DNA of 64,000 bases from Rhodocyclaceae bacterium (lineage in GTDB: Bacteria > Pseudomonadota > Gammaproteobacteria > Burkholderiales > Rhodocyclaceae). Position 1 is the first letter of the stretch. Each line of letters begins with the position of its first letter. This document shows positions 33,073 to 42,528 of the stretch, piece after piece. Under the pieces are notes generated by a model, which made no database searches, was not told where the DNA came from, and saw nothing but the letters and a program-made list of their open reading frames with translations. The stretch spans positions 1-64,000 of the forward strand of contig JAQTNK010000022.1 in assembly GCA_028713915.1 (NCBI GenBank), given 5' to 3'. Made by a program: the position numbers and the translations under genes.

Positions 33073-33507
33073 TCAGGGCTTCAATGGTAGGCGATGCGCC
33101 AGGCCGGGCTGGCGGCATATATCGGACTTGCCGCGGCACGCGTTGGCGGAGACGAGCCCGCGAGAACGGGTAAGCGCCACCGTCGCGCTGCCGACCGCTT
33201 CCACCAGCACCAGCCCGTTGCCGGCGATTTCCCAGGCCTGGCCGTCGTGCAGGAAGACGTCGTCGCGCAGGCCGGGAGCGGTGATCCAGGCGCAGCCGCC
33301 GGTGCACAGGATGCGCCGGCCGCGGGCGGCGGACAGGCGCAGCGGGCGGTTAGGGCGCAGGACGAGCTCTATCGGGTCCGCGCCGATGGCCGCGCGTCCG
33401 CGCCGCCAGAGATTTTCCAGGGCGGCCGCGAAGCCGGTCCAAAATCCGCGGAGCGTGCCGCAAGCGCGGCGACAGCGCTCAGGCGTTGCGCAGGCGGCGC
33501 TGCTCAT
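33073..33507 (-). CDS. DUF2917 domain-containing protein
   Basis: A 144-residue protein. The central block (about 45-115: ELVLRPNRPLRLSAARGRRI, CTGGCAWITAPGLRDDVFL, VLVEAVGSATVAL) matches DUF2917, a small beta-rich domain of unknown function common in betaproteobacteria. The N-terminal ~40 residues are not conserved-looking; the assigned ATG overlaps the panE 3' end by 29 bp, so a later non-ATG start is possible. Convergent with the helicase gene (6 bp between stops). Confidence 0.7.
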   Translation of the reverse strand: MSSAACATPERCRRACGTLRGFWTGFAAALENLWRRGRAAIGADPIELVLRPNRPLRLSAARGRRILCTGGCAWITAPGLRDDVFLHDGQAWEIAGNGLVLVEAVGSATVALTRSRGLVSANACRGKSDICRQPGLAHRLPLKP

Positions 33508-34405
33508 AGGCTTGCAAGTGCATGTGGGCGAGCTTGAGCAGCGGAAGGGCCAGGCCCTTGGCGGCGCCGCGACGGACCATGTCGCCGATCACGTGATCGG
33601 CCTCGGTGGGGCCGCCGCGTTCGACGTCCCGCAGCATCGACGCCGTCAGGGGCGAGCCGCGGTCGGTCAGTTGGCCGCGATAGGCGGCGATGCGGTCGGG
33701 ATCCGGCGCGTGGCCGAGGGCGACGGCGACGCTGCGGCACTCGTCGAGCAGGCCGACGATGAAAGCTTCGCCGCCTTCGGCCGCCATGATGTCGCCGACG
33801 CCGGCGCGCATGCTGCATGTCGCTGCGGCGAGCGTGGCGAGAAAGACGAACTTGTCCCACATGTCCTGCTCGATGCGCGGCGACAAGAGGACGTCGATCT
33901 TCGCCGCGGCCAGCAACTGCGCCAGCGGCGCCAGCCAAGGCGATTCGCCGGCGGCGCGGGAACCGAAGATCAGGCGGTGCGTGCGGTTGAGATGCCGGAC
34001 TTCGCCGCCCGGCGCCAGCGTCACGGCCAGGTGGGCGACGCCGCCGAGCACCCGGTCGCGCCCGAAATGGGCGTCGAGGACGTCGAGATGGGCGAGGCCG
34101 TTCAGCAGCGGCAGCACCACGCTGGCGGAGCCGACGGCGGGGGCGACGGCGGCCACGGCCGAGCCCATATCGTAGGCCTTGCACGACAGGACGATGACGT
34201 CGTACCGGTCGGTCGCGCCGACTGCGGTGACGATGCGGGGCTCGACGTGCATGTCGCCAAACGGGCTCGTCACGCGCAGGCCATCGGCGCGCAGTTGCGC
34301 GGCGCGGGCGGGGCGCACCAGGAAGCTCACGTCGCTGCCGGCTGCATGCAGCCGGGCGCCGAAGTAGCCGCCGATGCCGCCGGCACCCAGGATCAGGATC
34401 TTCAT
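33479..34405 (-). CDS. panE: 2-dehydropantoate 2-reductase (ketopantoate reductase)
   Basis: A 308-residue NADPH-dependent enzyme reducing 2-dehydropantoate to pantoate for CoA synthesis. The N-terminal Rossmann motif LGAGGIGGYFGARL is followed by VLSCKAYD, LLNGLAH and the catalytic lysine in EQDMWDKFVFL; the C-terminal helical domain has SPLTASMLRDVERGGPTEADHVIG with the conserved Ser/Glu. The ATG at 34405 has a GGGAGA ribosome site. PanE paralogues with other 2-oxo acid substrates are common, so the exact substrate is a family inference. Confidence 0.9.
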   Translation of the reverse strand: MKILILGAGGIGGYFGARLHAAGSDVSFLVRPARAAQLRADGLRVTSPFGDMHVEPRIVTAVGATDRYDVIVLSCKAYDMGSAVAAVAPAVGSASVVLPLLNGLAHLDVLDAHFGRDRVLGGVAHLAVTLAPGGEVRHLNRTHRLIFGSRAAGESPWLAPLAQLLAAAKIDVLLSPRIEQDMWDKFVFLATLAAATCSMRAGVGDIMAAEGGEAFIVGLLDECRSVAVALGHAPDPDRIAAYRGQLTDRGSPLTASMLRDVERGGPTEADHVIGDMVRRGAAKGLALPLLKLAHMHLQAYEQRRLRNA

Positions 34406-34528
34406 CGCATTCTCCCTATAAAGTTCGCGCGCGCCGCCTGGACTTCCGGTGCCGGACCCGCTCGCCACAGCAGACAGCTTAGGTCACGACCCCAAGCGGC
34501 AATAGCGTCAACTGCGCGAAATTGTGTC

Positions 34529-34560
34529 CATTACAGTTTTCATTTTTTGCAACTGTTATG
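34529..34560. promoter_or_regulatory. Candidate operator: CATTACAGTT-N12-AACTGTTATG inverted repeat
   Basis: The two 10-bp arms (34529-34538, 34551-34560) are inverted repeats with 9 of 10 matching and centres one and a half to two helical turns apart. The site is in the 214-bp divergent gap between panE and the MocR regulator gene and is far more AT-rich than its surroundings. It suits autoregulation by the MocR protein. Confidence 0.4.
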
Positions 34561-34619
34561 CTCGATGCCATGCGCCGCTGTGTCTGTGCGGCATCCTGAG
34601 CCTGGCCGAGAATGCAGCG

Positions 34620-36038
34620 ATGTCCGACTTCCTCTACGACCGCCTCGCCGACGAGTTCGCCGGCCTGATCGCCGCGCGCGTGCTGCAGCCCGGCGAGCGG
34701 CTGCCTTCCGTGCGCCGGCTCGCCATGCAAAAGCGGCTGTCGGTGTCTACCGTGCTGCAGGCGCTGCGCCAGCTGGAAGACCGCGGGCTGGTGGAGGCGC
34801 GCCCGCAGGCGGGCTTCTACGTGCGCCGCCGCGGCCGCGCGCCGGCCGAGCCGGCGGTGCGCGGCAAGCTGACGCGGCCGACGTTCGTCGGCGTGAACCA
34901 GCTGCTGATGCAGGTGCTGCACGCCAACGAGCAGCCGGGCGTGCTGCCGCTGGGCGCGGCCCATCCGGGACCGGGGCTGCTGCCGTCGCTGCGCATGCAG
35001 CGCATGTTCGCCAAGGTGGCGCGCGGCCGCGCGGACCTGCTCGCCGTCGGCAGTTGCGTGCGCGGCAACGATGCGCGCCTGGTGCGCCAGATCGTGCGGC
35101 GCTCGGTCGATTGCGGCGGGCCGCTGGCGGCCGACGAGATCATCGTCACCAACTCCTGCACCGAGGCGCTCAACCTCTGCCTGCGCGCGGTGGCCGGTCC
35201 CGGCGACACCATCGCGCTGGAATCGCCGACGTATTTCGTGCTGCTGCAGATCATCGAAAGCCTCGGCATGAAGGCCCTGGAAATTCCGACGCATCCGCGT
35301 AGCGGCGTGTCGGTCGAGGCGCTGGAACTGGCGACGCGCGGCGGCGCGGTCAAGGCCTGCCTGCTGATCCCCAACGTCAACAACCCGCTCGGCTGCATCA
35401 TGCCGGAAGAGAACAAGCGCGCGGTGGCGCGGCTGCTCGCCGAGCGCAACGTGCCGCTGATCGAGGACGACGTCTATGGCGACCTGCACTTCGAGGGCGC
35501 GCGGCCGTGGCCGATCAAGGCCTACGATACCAGCGGCAACGTCATGCTGTGCTCGTCGTTCTCGAAGACGGTGAGCCCGGCGCTGCTCGTCGGCTATATC
35601 GCCGCGGGCCGCTTCCATGCCGAAGTGGCGCTGCTGAAGACCCTGGCCAGCGGCGTCACCGGCGCCGTGCCGCAGGCGGCGCTGGCGGAGTTCATCGAGG
35701 GCGGCGGCTTCGATCGCCAGGTGCGCCACGCGCGCCGCGCCTACGCCCGCCAGGTGGCGCGCATGAGCGACGCGGTGGCCGAACATTTCCCCGCCGATTG
35801 CCTGTTGTCGCGGCCGCAGGGCGGCTTCGTGCTGTGGGTGGAAATGCCGCGCCAGGTGGATGCGCTGGAGCTGCACCGCGAGGCGGTCGCCGCGGGCATC
35901 GCCTTCACGCCGGGCCAGTTGTTCTCGGCCTCCGGCCGCTACCGCAACTGCCTGCGCCTCAACTGCGGCAATCCCTGGGACGCGCGCTTCGACGCCGCGC
36001 TGCGGCGCCTGGGCGAACTGGTGCGGGCGCGGCTGTAG
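34620..36038 (+). CDS. MocR-type GntR/aminotransferase-fold transcriptional regulator
   Basis: A 472-residue protein. The winged-helix GntR domain (about 1-75) has LYDRLADEFAGLIAARVLQPGERLPSVRRLA and LSVSTVLQALRQLEDRGLVEARPQ. A fold-type I aminotransferase domain (about 95-470) follows, with NSCTEALNLCLRA, LIPNVNNPLG, IEDDVYGDL and a PLP lysine in CSSFSKTVSPALLVGYI. MocR proteins use PLP or amino acids as effectors. The ATG at 34620 is chosen at the GntR onset; an upstream in-frame extension is Cys-rich and implausible. Confidence 0.92.
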   Translation: MSDFLYDRLADEFAGLIAARVLQPGERLPSVRRLAMQKRLSVSTVLQALRQLEDRGLVEARPQAGFYVRRRGRAPAEPAVRGKLTRPTFVGVNQLLMQVLHANEQPGVLPLGAAHPGPGLLPSLRMQRMFAKVARGRADLLAVGSCVRGNDARLVRQIVRRSVDCGGPLAADEIIVTNSCTEALNLCLRAVAGPGDTIALESPTYFVLLQIIESLGMKALEIPTHPRSGVSVEALELATRGGAVKACLLIPNVNNPLGCIMPEENKRAVARLLAERNVPLIEDDVYGDLHFEGARPWPIKAYDTSGNVMLCSSFSKTVSPALLVGYIAAGRFHAEVALLKTLASGVTGAVPQAALAEFIEGGGFDRQVRHARRAYARQVARMSDAVAEHFPADCLLSRPQGGFVLWVEMPRQVDALELHREAVAAGIAFTPGQLFSASGRYRNCLRLNCGNPWDARFDAALRRLGELVRARL

Positions 36039-36039
36039 C

Positions 36040-37809
36040 CTACTTCCCTTTCGCCCACGGATCCTTCAGCGTCACCGCGCGGTTGAACACCGGCGCGCCC
36101 GGCTTCGAGTCGCTGCGGTCGGCGACGAAGTAGCCGTGGCGCTCGAACTGGAAGCGCTCTTCGGCCTGCGCGTTCTGCAGCGCCGGCTCGAGTTGCGCGG
36201 CGATGACCTTCTTGGCTTCCGGGTTGATGTCGAGCAGGAAGTCGCGCTCGCCGGCGCCGGGGTTGGGCACCGAGAACAGGCGGTCGTAGAGCCGCACTTC
36301 GCACTCGTAGGCGTGCGGCGCGCTGAGCCAGTGGATGTTGCCCTTGACCTTGTAATTGTCGGCGCCAGGCGTGCCGGATTTCGAGTCGGCGTAGTAGTTG
36401 CAATGCACGGCGACGACGTTGCCGTCCGCGTCCTTGTCGGCGCCCGTGCATTCGATGACGAAGCCGTAGCGCAGCCGCACCTTGTTGCCGGGGAAGAGGC
36501 GGAAGTAGCCCTTGGGCGGGACTTCCATGAAGTCTTCGCGTTCGATCCAGAGTTCCTTCGAGAACGGGATCGGGCGCTTGCCGAGTTCCGGCTGCTGCGG
36601 ATGGTTGGGCGCTTCGCAGAGCTCTTCCTGGCCGTCCGGGTAGTTGTCGATGACGAGCTTCAGCGGATCGAGCACGGCGATGCGGCGTTGCGCGGTTTCG
36701 TTGAGAACTTCGCGCTGGCATTCCTCGAACACGCTCATGTCGATCAAGGAATCGGACTTGGTGACGCCGATCATGTCGGCGAAGCGGCGGAAGCCTTCCG
36801 GCGTGAAGCCGCGGCGGCGCGCGCCGACGAGCGTCGGCAGGCGCGGGTCGTCCCAGCCGTCGACGTGCTTTTCGTCGACGAGCTGGATCAGCTTCCTCTT
36901 GGAGAGCACGACGTAGGTGAGGTTCAGGCGCGCGAATTCGATCTGCTGCGGCAGCGGGCGGGCGAGCAGGTTGCCGTCGGCGAGCTTGCCGAGCAGCCAG
37001 TCGTAGAACGGCCGCTGGTCTTCGAATTCGAGCGTGCAGATCGAGTGCGTGATGTTCTCGAGCGCGTCCTCGATCGGATGGGCGAAGGTGTACATCGGGT
37101 AGATGCACCACCGGTCGCCGGTGTTGTGGTGGGTGGCGCGGCGAATGCGGTAGATGGCCGGATCGCGCAAGTTGATGTTGCCCGCGGCCATGTCGATCCT
37201 GGCGCGCAGCACGTGGGCGCCGTCGGCGAATTCGCCGGCTTTCATGCGGCGGAAGAGGTCGAGGTTCTCGGCGGGCGTGCGGTTGCGGTAAGGGCTGGCC
37301 TTGCCGCCTGCGGTCAGCGTGCCGCGGTTGGCGCGCATTTCCTCGGCGCTTTGCGAATCGACGTAGGCGTTGCCCGACGTGATCAGGTATTCGGCGGCCT
37401 CGTACATGAAGTCGAAATAGTTCGAGGCGTAGTAGAGGTTGGGGCCCCAGTCGAAGCCCAGCCACTTCACGGCGTCGACGATCGAATCGACGTATTCCTG
37501 CTCTTCCTTTTCCGGGTTGGTGTCGTCGAAGCGCAAATGGCACTGGCCGCCGTAGTCGCGGGCGAGGCCGAAATTCAGGCAAATGCTCTTGGCATGACCG
37601 AAGTGCAGGTAGCCGTTCGGCTCGGGCGGAAAGCGCGTGCGAATCCGCGCCGGGTCGGCGGCGCCCGCCAGTTGCTGCGGGCCGGGGCCGGGCGCGCCGG
37701 ACCAGCGGCGGGCGGCATACTTGCCGGCGGCCATGTCGGCGTCGATGAGGTTGCGGATAAAATTCGCAGCGGCGGGCGCGCCGTCGCTAGGCTTGCTGGG
37801 GCTTGACAC
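36040..37809 (-). CDS. glnS: Glutamine-tRNA ligase
   Basis: A 589-residue class I aminoacyl-tRNA synthetase charging tRNA-Gln. The N-terminus has the HIGH-type motif [14 protein letters not shown] and later VLSKRKL, the KMSKS equivalent; the tRNA-binding and anticodon-binding beta-barrel domains fill the C-terminal half ([31 protein letters not shown]). Length is close to the usual 550-590. The start is a GTG at 37809 with GAGAGGA upstream. Its stop is 1 bp from the stop of the convergent MocR gene. Confidence 0.97.
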   Translation of the reverse strand: MSSPSKPSDGAPAAANFIRNLIDADMAAGKYAARRWSGAPGPGPQQLAGAADPARIRTRFPPEPNGYLHFGHAKSICLNFGLARDYGGQCHLRFDDTNPEKEEQEYVDSIVDAVKWLGFDWGPNLYYASNYFDFMYEAAEYLITSGNAYVDSQSAEEMRANRGTLTAGGKASPYRNRTPAENLDLFRRMKAGEFADGAHVLRARIDMAAGNINLRDPAIYRIRRATHHNTGDRWCIYPMYTFAHPIEDALENITHSICTLEFEDQRPFYDWLLGKLADGNLLARPLPQQIEFARLNLTYVVLSKRKLIQLVDEKHVDGWDDPRLPTLVGARRRGFTPEGFRRFADMIGVTKSDSLIDMSVFEECQREVLNETAQRRIAVLDPLKLVIDNYPDGQEELCEAPNHPQQPELGKRPIPFSKELWIEREDFMEVPPKGYFRLFPGNKVRLRYGFVIECTGADKDADGNVVAVHCNYYADSKSGTPGADNYKVKGNIHWLSAPHAYECEVRLYDRLFSVPNPGAGERDFLLDINPEAKKVIAAQLEPALQNAQAEERFQFERHGYFVADRSDSKPGAPVFNRAVTLKDPWAKGK

Positions 37810-37891
37810 GGAGTATCCTCTCGCTGGACTGGCCTCGTCATTTTACCCGACGGCATGGACCGGCCGCGCCTTTTGCGTAAGGGGAGTGGGC

Positions 37892-38281
37892 ATGGGTTTT
37901 TATTCTGCGGTGGCGGTTTTCTGCGGCGCCGGCATCGGCGCGCTGCTGCGCTGGGCGCTGAGCTTCGCGCTCAATCCGGTGTTTCCGACGATCCCGCTCG
38001 GCACCCTGGCGTCGAACCTGATCGGCGGCCTGCTGGTCGGCGTCGCCGTCGGCTTTTTTTCCCACAACACGAGCCTGCCGCCGGAAGCGCGCCTGTTCGC
38101 CATCACCGGCTTTCTCGGCGGACTGACGACCTTCTCGACGTTCTCCGCCGAAGTCGTCACCCTGCTGGGGCGCACCGAATACCTGTGGGCGCTGGCGGCG
38201 ACGGGCGTTCATCTGTGCGGTTCGCTGCTGATGACGGCGGTCGGCATGATGGCGGCCAATGCCATCTTCGTCAGGACGTGA
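37892..38281 (+). CDS. crcB: Fluoride efflux channel CrcB/FluC
   Basis: A 129-residue four-helix membrane protein exporting fluoride. Motifs are [49 protein letters not shown] and [10 protein letters not shown]. The ATG at 37892 has GGGGAG upstream; the frame is open further 5' into the glnS promoter region but that is not protein-like. I see no fluoride riboswitch in the 82 bp between glnS and crcB. The neighbouring DUF190 gene is a common partner. Confidence 0.93.
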   Translation: MGFYSAVAVFCGAGIGALLRWALSFALNPVFPTIPLGTLASNLIGGLLVGVAVGFFSHNTSLPPEARLFAITGFLGGLTTFSTFSAEVVTLLGRTEYLWALAATGVHLCGSLLMTAVGMMAANAIFVRT

Positions 38282-38309
38282 TGCGCCGCTGAACATGAAG
38301 GAGGCAACC

Positions 38310-38645
38310 ATGCAAGGCATCTACCTCAAGTTCTACGTTTCCGAAAACCACAAGCACGACGGCATCAGCGTCTACGAGTGGCTGCTGGAACGCGCCAAGG
38401 AGATCGGCATCCGCGGCGGTTCGGCCTTCCGCGCCATGGCGGGATACGGCCGCCACCACCGCCTGCACGAGGATCATTTCTTCGAGCTGCAGGGCACGCT
38501 GCCGGTCGAGGTCGGCTTCGTCGTCACCGCCGACGAAGCGCAGCTGCTGTTCGACATGATCGCCGCCGAAGCCTTGTCGCTGTTCTACATCAAGCTGCCG
38601 GTCGACTTCGGCATCACCGGCGACAGCGGCGGCAGCGGCAGCTGA
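38310..38645 (+). CDS. DUF190 (PII-like) protein
   Basis: A 111-residue protein of the DUF190 family with the PII-like ferredoxin fold: GIYLKFYVSENHKHDGISVYEWLLERAKEIGIRGGSAFRAMAGYG is the characteristic start, then HHRLHEDHFFELQGTLPVEVGFV. DUF190 genes commonly sit next to crcB, as here (28 bp apart, AAGGAGG ribosome site), suggesting a regulatory role in fluoride export. Confidence 0.9.
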   Translation: MQGIYLKFYVSENHKHDGISVYEWLLERAKEIGIRGGSAFRAMAGYGRHHRLHEDHFFELQGTLPVEVGFVVTADEAQLLFDMIAAEALSLFYIKLPVDFGITGDSGGSGS

Positions 38646-38724
38646 GCGCCGGCGCCGTGCCGCGATGGTTGGCGGCGCGGTAGCGTAAACTACGCGCCGT
38701 TTCCCCAACCCGAGCCGATCCCCT

Positions 38725-41700
38725 TTGAGCCGTCCTGCCGTTGTCCCCGACGAGCGCGCCGCCTTGCGCCTGGCCGCCCGTCCGCCCATCGCCTATGACG
38801 AGGCCTTGCCCGTCAACGCCCGCCGCGCCGAGATCGCGCGGGCGATTGCCGCGCATCAGGTCGTCGTCATTTGCGGCGAGACCGGCTCGGGCAAGACGAC
38901 GCAGTTGCCGAAAATCTGCCTCGAACTCGGCCGCGGCTGCCAGGGCCTGATCGGCCACACCCAGCCGCGGCGCATCGCCGCGCGGGCCACCGCGACGCGC
39001 ATCGCGCAGGAGCTCAAGTCCGAGCTGGGCCGCTATGTCGGCTTCAAGATCCGCTTCACCGACCGCGTCTCGAACGAGACCTACATCAAGCTGATGACGG
39101 ACGGCATCCTGCTGGCCGAGACCCAGGGCGATCCGCTGCTGCGCCAGTACGACACCATCCTCATCGACGAGGCGCACGAGCGCAGCCTCAACATCGACTT
39201 CCTGCTCGGCTACCTGCGCCAGCTGTTGCCGAAGCGCCCCGACCTCAAGGTCATCATCACCTCGGCGACGCTCGACGCCGAGCGCTTTTCCAAGCACTTC
39301 GGCGGCGCGCCGGTGATCGAAGTCTCGGGCCGGCTCTATCCGATCGAAGTGCGCTACCGTCCTTTCGGCGCCGAGGCAACGGCTTCCTCTCCCGGCTCCT
39401 CTCCCGGCGGGAGGGGAGACGACCGCGACATCGGCGAAGCCATCGCCGATGCGGTGACCGAGGCGCATCGCGAAGGGCCCGGCGACGTACTGGTGTTCCT
39501 GCCCGGCGAGCGCGAGATCCGCGAGGCGGCGGAAGCCTTGCGCAAGCATCATCCGCCGGGACTCGAAATCCTGCCGCTGTTCGCGCGCCAGTCGGCCGTC
39601 GAGCAGGCGCGCGTCTTTGCGCCGCACCAGGGCCGCCGCGTCGTGCTGGCGACCAACGTCGCCGAGACCTCGCTGACCGTGCCGGGCATCCGCTACGTCA
39701 TCGACTCGGGCCTGGCGCGCGTCAAGCGCTACAGCCATCGCAACAAGATCGAGCAGCTGCAGGTCGAGTCCATCGCCCAGGCGGCGGCACAGCAGCGTTC
39801 CGGGCGCTGCGGGCGCGTGGCGGCGGGCGTGTGCTTCCGCCTCTACGACGAGGCGGACTTCAAGCAGCGCCCGCCGTACACCGAGCCTGAAATCCTGCGC
39901 TCCTCGCTGGCCGGCGTCATCCTGCGCATGAAGTCGCTGCATCTGGGCGACGTCGAGGATTTTCCTTTCCTCGAAGCGCCGGCGTCGCGCATGATCGCCG
40001 ACGGCTATCAACTGCTCGCCGAGCTCGGCGCGGTCGACGAGGCGAAGGACTTGACGGCGGTCGGCCGCGAACTGGCGAAGCTGCCGCTGGACCCGAAGAT
40101 CGGCCGCATGCTCCTGGCGGCGCGCGAGTTCGGCTGCGTCAAGGAAATGCTGGTGATCGCCGCGGCGCTGACCGTGCAGGATCCGCGCGAGCGTCCGCAG
40201 GAGCAGGCCGGTGCGGCCGACCAGGCGCGCGCCCAGTGGAAGGACGAGAAATCGGAATTCCTTTCCTGGCTCAAGCTGTGGACCGCCGCCGATGAAATAT
40301 GGAAGCACGAGTCGACCAACAAGCAGCGCCAGTGGTGCAAGCGCAACTTCCTGTCGTGGCTGCGCGTGCGCGAATGGCGCAACATTCACGGCCAGCTGAT
40401 GACGCTCTCCCACGAGCACGGCTGGAAGGAAAACCAGCTGGCCGCCAGCTACGACGCCATCCACAAGGCGCTGCTGTCGGGCCTGCTCGGGCATATCGGC
40501 CTGAAGAGCGAAGAGGACGTCTTCTACCGCGGCGCGCGCGAAATCAAGTTCTACATCCATCCCGGCTCGACGCTGGTGAAGAAGGCCGGGCGCTGGATCG
40601 TCGCCGCCGAGATCGTCGAGACTTCGCGGCTGTTCGCGCGCTGCGTCGCGCGGATAGAACCCGAGTGGCTGGAAAGCGTCGGCGCCCACCTGATCCGCCG
40701 CCACGTCTTCGAGCCGCACTGGGAGAAGGGCACCGGCCAGGTCGTCGCCTGGGAGCGCATTACCCTGCACGGCCTGCTGCTGCAGGCGAAGCGCCGCGTC
40801 GTCTTCGGCAAGGCCGGGGCGTCGGCCGCGGACGTCAAGCTGGCGCGCGAAATCCTGATTCGCTCGGCGCTGGTCGAGGGCGAGGTCGGCGAGGACTGGT
40901 CGAAGAAGTGGCGCTTCTTCCAGCACAACCAGAAGCTGCTGCGCGAGATCGAGAACCTCGAACACAAGTCGCGCCGCCCCGACGTGCTGGTCGACGACGA
41001 ACTGATCCACGCCTTCTACGACGCCATCGTCCCCGCCGACATCACTTCGCTCGCGGCCTTCGACCACTGGCGGCGCGCTGCCGAGCAAGCGGCGCCGAAG
41101 CTGCTGCATCTCGAACGCGAGCAGTTGATGCGCCACGAGGCGGCCGGCATCACCACCGATGCCTTTCCGCATGCGCTCGAACATCGCGGCCAGCGCTACA
41201 AGCTCGCCTACAAGCACGACCCCGGCGCGGCCGACGACGGTATTACATTGTCATTGCCGCTGCCGGCGCTGAACCAGGTGCCGGCCCATCGCTGCGACTG
41301 GCTGGTGCCGGGGCTGCTGCGCGAGAAAGTCGTCGCGCTGTTCAAGACCTTGCCGCAGAAATACCGCCACCGGCTGCAGCCGGTCGACTCGTCGGCCGAC
41401 GATTTCTGCGACGCCGAGCACGACGCCGACGAGCCGCTGGTGCGGGCGCTGACGCGCTACGTCGAGGAGCGCATCGCGCTGAAGCTGCCGCTCGATGCCT
41501 TCCGACCCGGCGAATTGCGCCCGCATCTGCTGATGAATTTCCGCCTCTGCGACGAGCACGGCGGCACGCTGGCGATGAGCCGCTCGCTCGCCGAATTGCG
41601 GTCGCATTACGGCAGCCGCGTCGAGGAGACTTTCGCGCAAGCCGAGGTCAAGAGCGAAGCCGCCGCAGGCGAGCTGACGGGGCTCACCGCCTGGTCCTTC

Positions 41701-42528
41701 GGCGACCTGCCCGACTTGCTCGAAGTGCAGGTCGGCGGCCGCTCGGTGGTCGGCTTCCCGGCCCTCGTCGACGACGGCGACAGCGTGTCCTTGCGCGCCT
41801 TCGACACCGAGGACAAGGCGGCCGCCCGCCACTATCTGGGCTTGCGCCGGCTGTTCGCGCTGGCTTTGAACCAGCAGGTCAAGTTCGTCGAGAAGAGCCT
41901 GCCGCGCGAACTGGGCATGCTTTACATGCCGCTGGGCAGCGAGGCCGAACTGAAGGAGCAGGTGGTCGCCGCCACGCTCGACCGCACCTGCATGACGGCG
42001 CCCTTGCCGGCGACGCCCGCCGCATTCGAGGCGCGCGCCGCGGCCGCCAAGGGCAAGGTGACGCTGGTGGCGCAGGAGATCGCGCGCCTGCTGACGACGA
42101 TCCTCACCGAGCACGCGGCCTTGCAGAAGAAACTCGTCGCCGCCAACAAGGCTTTCCCGCAGGCCTGCGCCGACATCGCGGCGCAGCTGGCGGCGCTGCT
42201 GCCCAAGGGCTTCGTCGGCGCGACGCCGTTCGAGCGCCTGGCCCACCTGCCGCGCTATCTCAAGGCCGCCGGCCTGCGGCTCGACAAGGTGCGCGCCGAT
42301 GCGGCTCGCGACGCCCGCCAGATGGCCGACTGGCAAAGCCTGGCCAAGCCCTTCGAGCGCGAGCACCTGGCGATGCGAAAGTCGGGCGTCATCGATCCGT
42401 TTCTGGAAGAATTCCGCTGGCTGCTCGAAGAACTGCGCGTCGCGCTGTTCGCGCAGGAGTTGCGCACGCCGTCGCCGGTGTCGGTGAAGCGCTTGCAGAA
42501 AATGTGGGAAGGGAGGCCTCGTGCTTGA
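38725..42528 (+). CDS. hrpA: ATP-dependent RNA helicase HrpA
   Basis: A 1267-residue DEAH-box helicase starting at a TTG. Motifs: GETGSGKTTQLPK (I), IDEAHERSLNIDFLLGYL (II), TSATLDAERFS (III), VLATNVAETSLTVPGI (V) and AQQRSGRCGRVAAG (VI), followed by the HA2, OB and the long DUF3418 C-terminal regions typical of HrpA. Between the two RecA domains, residues about 215-235 contain ATASSPGSSPGGRGDD, an insert encoded by a perfect-looking palindrome that other HrpA proteins I know lack. HrpA acts in mRNA processing and ribosome rescue. Confidence 0.96.
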   Translation: MSRPAVVPDERAALRLAARPPIAYDEALPVNARRAEIARAIAAHQVVVICGETGSGKTTQLPKICLELGRGCQGLIGHTQPRRIAARATATRIAQELKSELGRYVGFKIRFTDRVSNETYIKLMTDGILLAETQGDPLLRQYDTILIDEAHERSLNIDFLLGYLRQLLPKRPDLKVIITSATLDAERFSKHFGGAPVIEVSGRLYPIEVRYRPFGAEATASSPGSSPGGRGDDRDIGEAIADAVTEAHREGPGDVLVFLPGEREIREAAEALRKHHPPGLEILPLFARQSAVEQARVFAPHQGRRVVLATNVAETSLTVPGIRYVIDSGLARVKRYSHRNKIEQLQVESIAQAAAQQRSGRCGRVAAGVCFRLYDEADFKQRPPYTEPEILRSSLAGVILRMKSLHLGDVEDFPFLEAPASRMIADGYQLLAELGAVDEAKDLTAVGRELAKLPLDPKIGRMLLAAREFGCVKEMLVIAAALTVQDPRERPQEQAGAADQARAQWKDEKSEFLSWLKLWTAADEIWKHESTNKQRQWCKRNFLSWLRVREWRNIHGQLMTLSHEHGWKENQLAASYDAIHKALLSGLLGHIGLKSEEDVFYRGAREIKFYIHPGSTLVKKAGRWIVAAEIVETSRLFARCVARIEPEWLESVGAHLIRRHVFEPHWEKGTGQVVAWERITLHGLLLQAKRRVVFGKAGASAADVKLAREILIRSALVEGEVGEDWSKKWRFFQHNQKLLREIENLEHKSRRPDVLVDDELIHAFYDAIVPADITSLAAFDHWRRAAEQAAPKLLHLEREQLMRHEAAGITTDAFPHALEHRGQRYKLAYKHDPGAADDGITLSLPLPALNQVPAHRCDWLVPGLLREKVVALFKTLPQKYRHRLQPVDSSADDFCDAEHDADEPLVRALTRYVEERIALKLPLDAFRPGELRPHLLMNFRLCDEHGGTLAMSRSLAELRSHYGSRVEETFAQAEVKSEAAAGELTGLTAWSFGDLPDLLEVQVGGRSVVGFPALVDDGDSVSLRAFDTEDKAAARHYLGLRRLFALALNQQVKFVEKSLPRELGMLYMPLGSEAELKEQVVAATLDRTCMTAPLPATPAAFEARAAAAKGKVTLVAQEIARLLTTILTEHAALQKKLVAANKAFPQACADIAAQLAALLPKGFVGATPFERLAHLPRYLKAAGLRLDKVRADAARDARQMADWQSLAKPFEREHLAMRKSGVIDPFLEEFRWLLEELRVALFAQELRTPSPVSVKRLQKMWEGRPRA
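39396..39418 (+). repeat. Palindrome inserted in frame within hrpA
   Basis: CTCCTCTCCCG and CGGGAGGGGAG are inverted repeats with 10 of 11 matches around a single central base. It encodes the Ser/Pro/Gly-rich insert in HrpA at a loop between the helicase domains. It looks like a REP-type palindrome that landed in a tolerant loop and kept the frame. Confidence 0.55.

Noticed and set aside
37810..37891. Fluoride riboswitch before crcB
   Set aside because: The 82-bp gap shows no recognisable riboswitch core and most of it is the glnS leader on the other strand.
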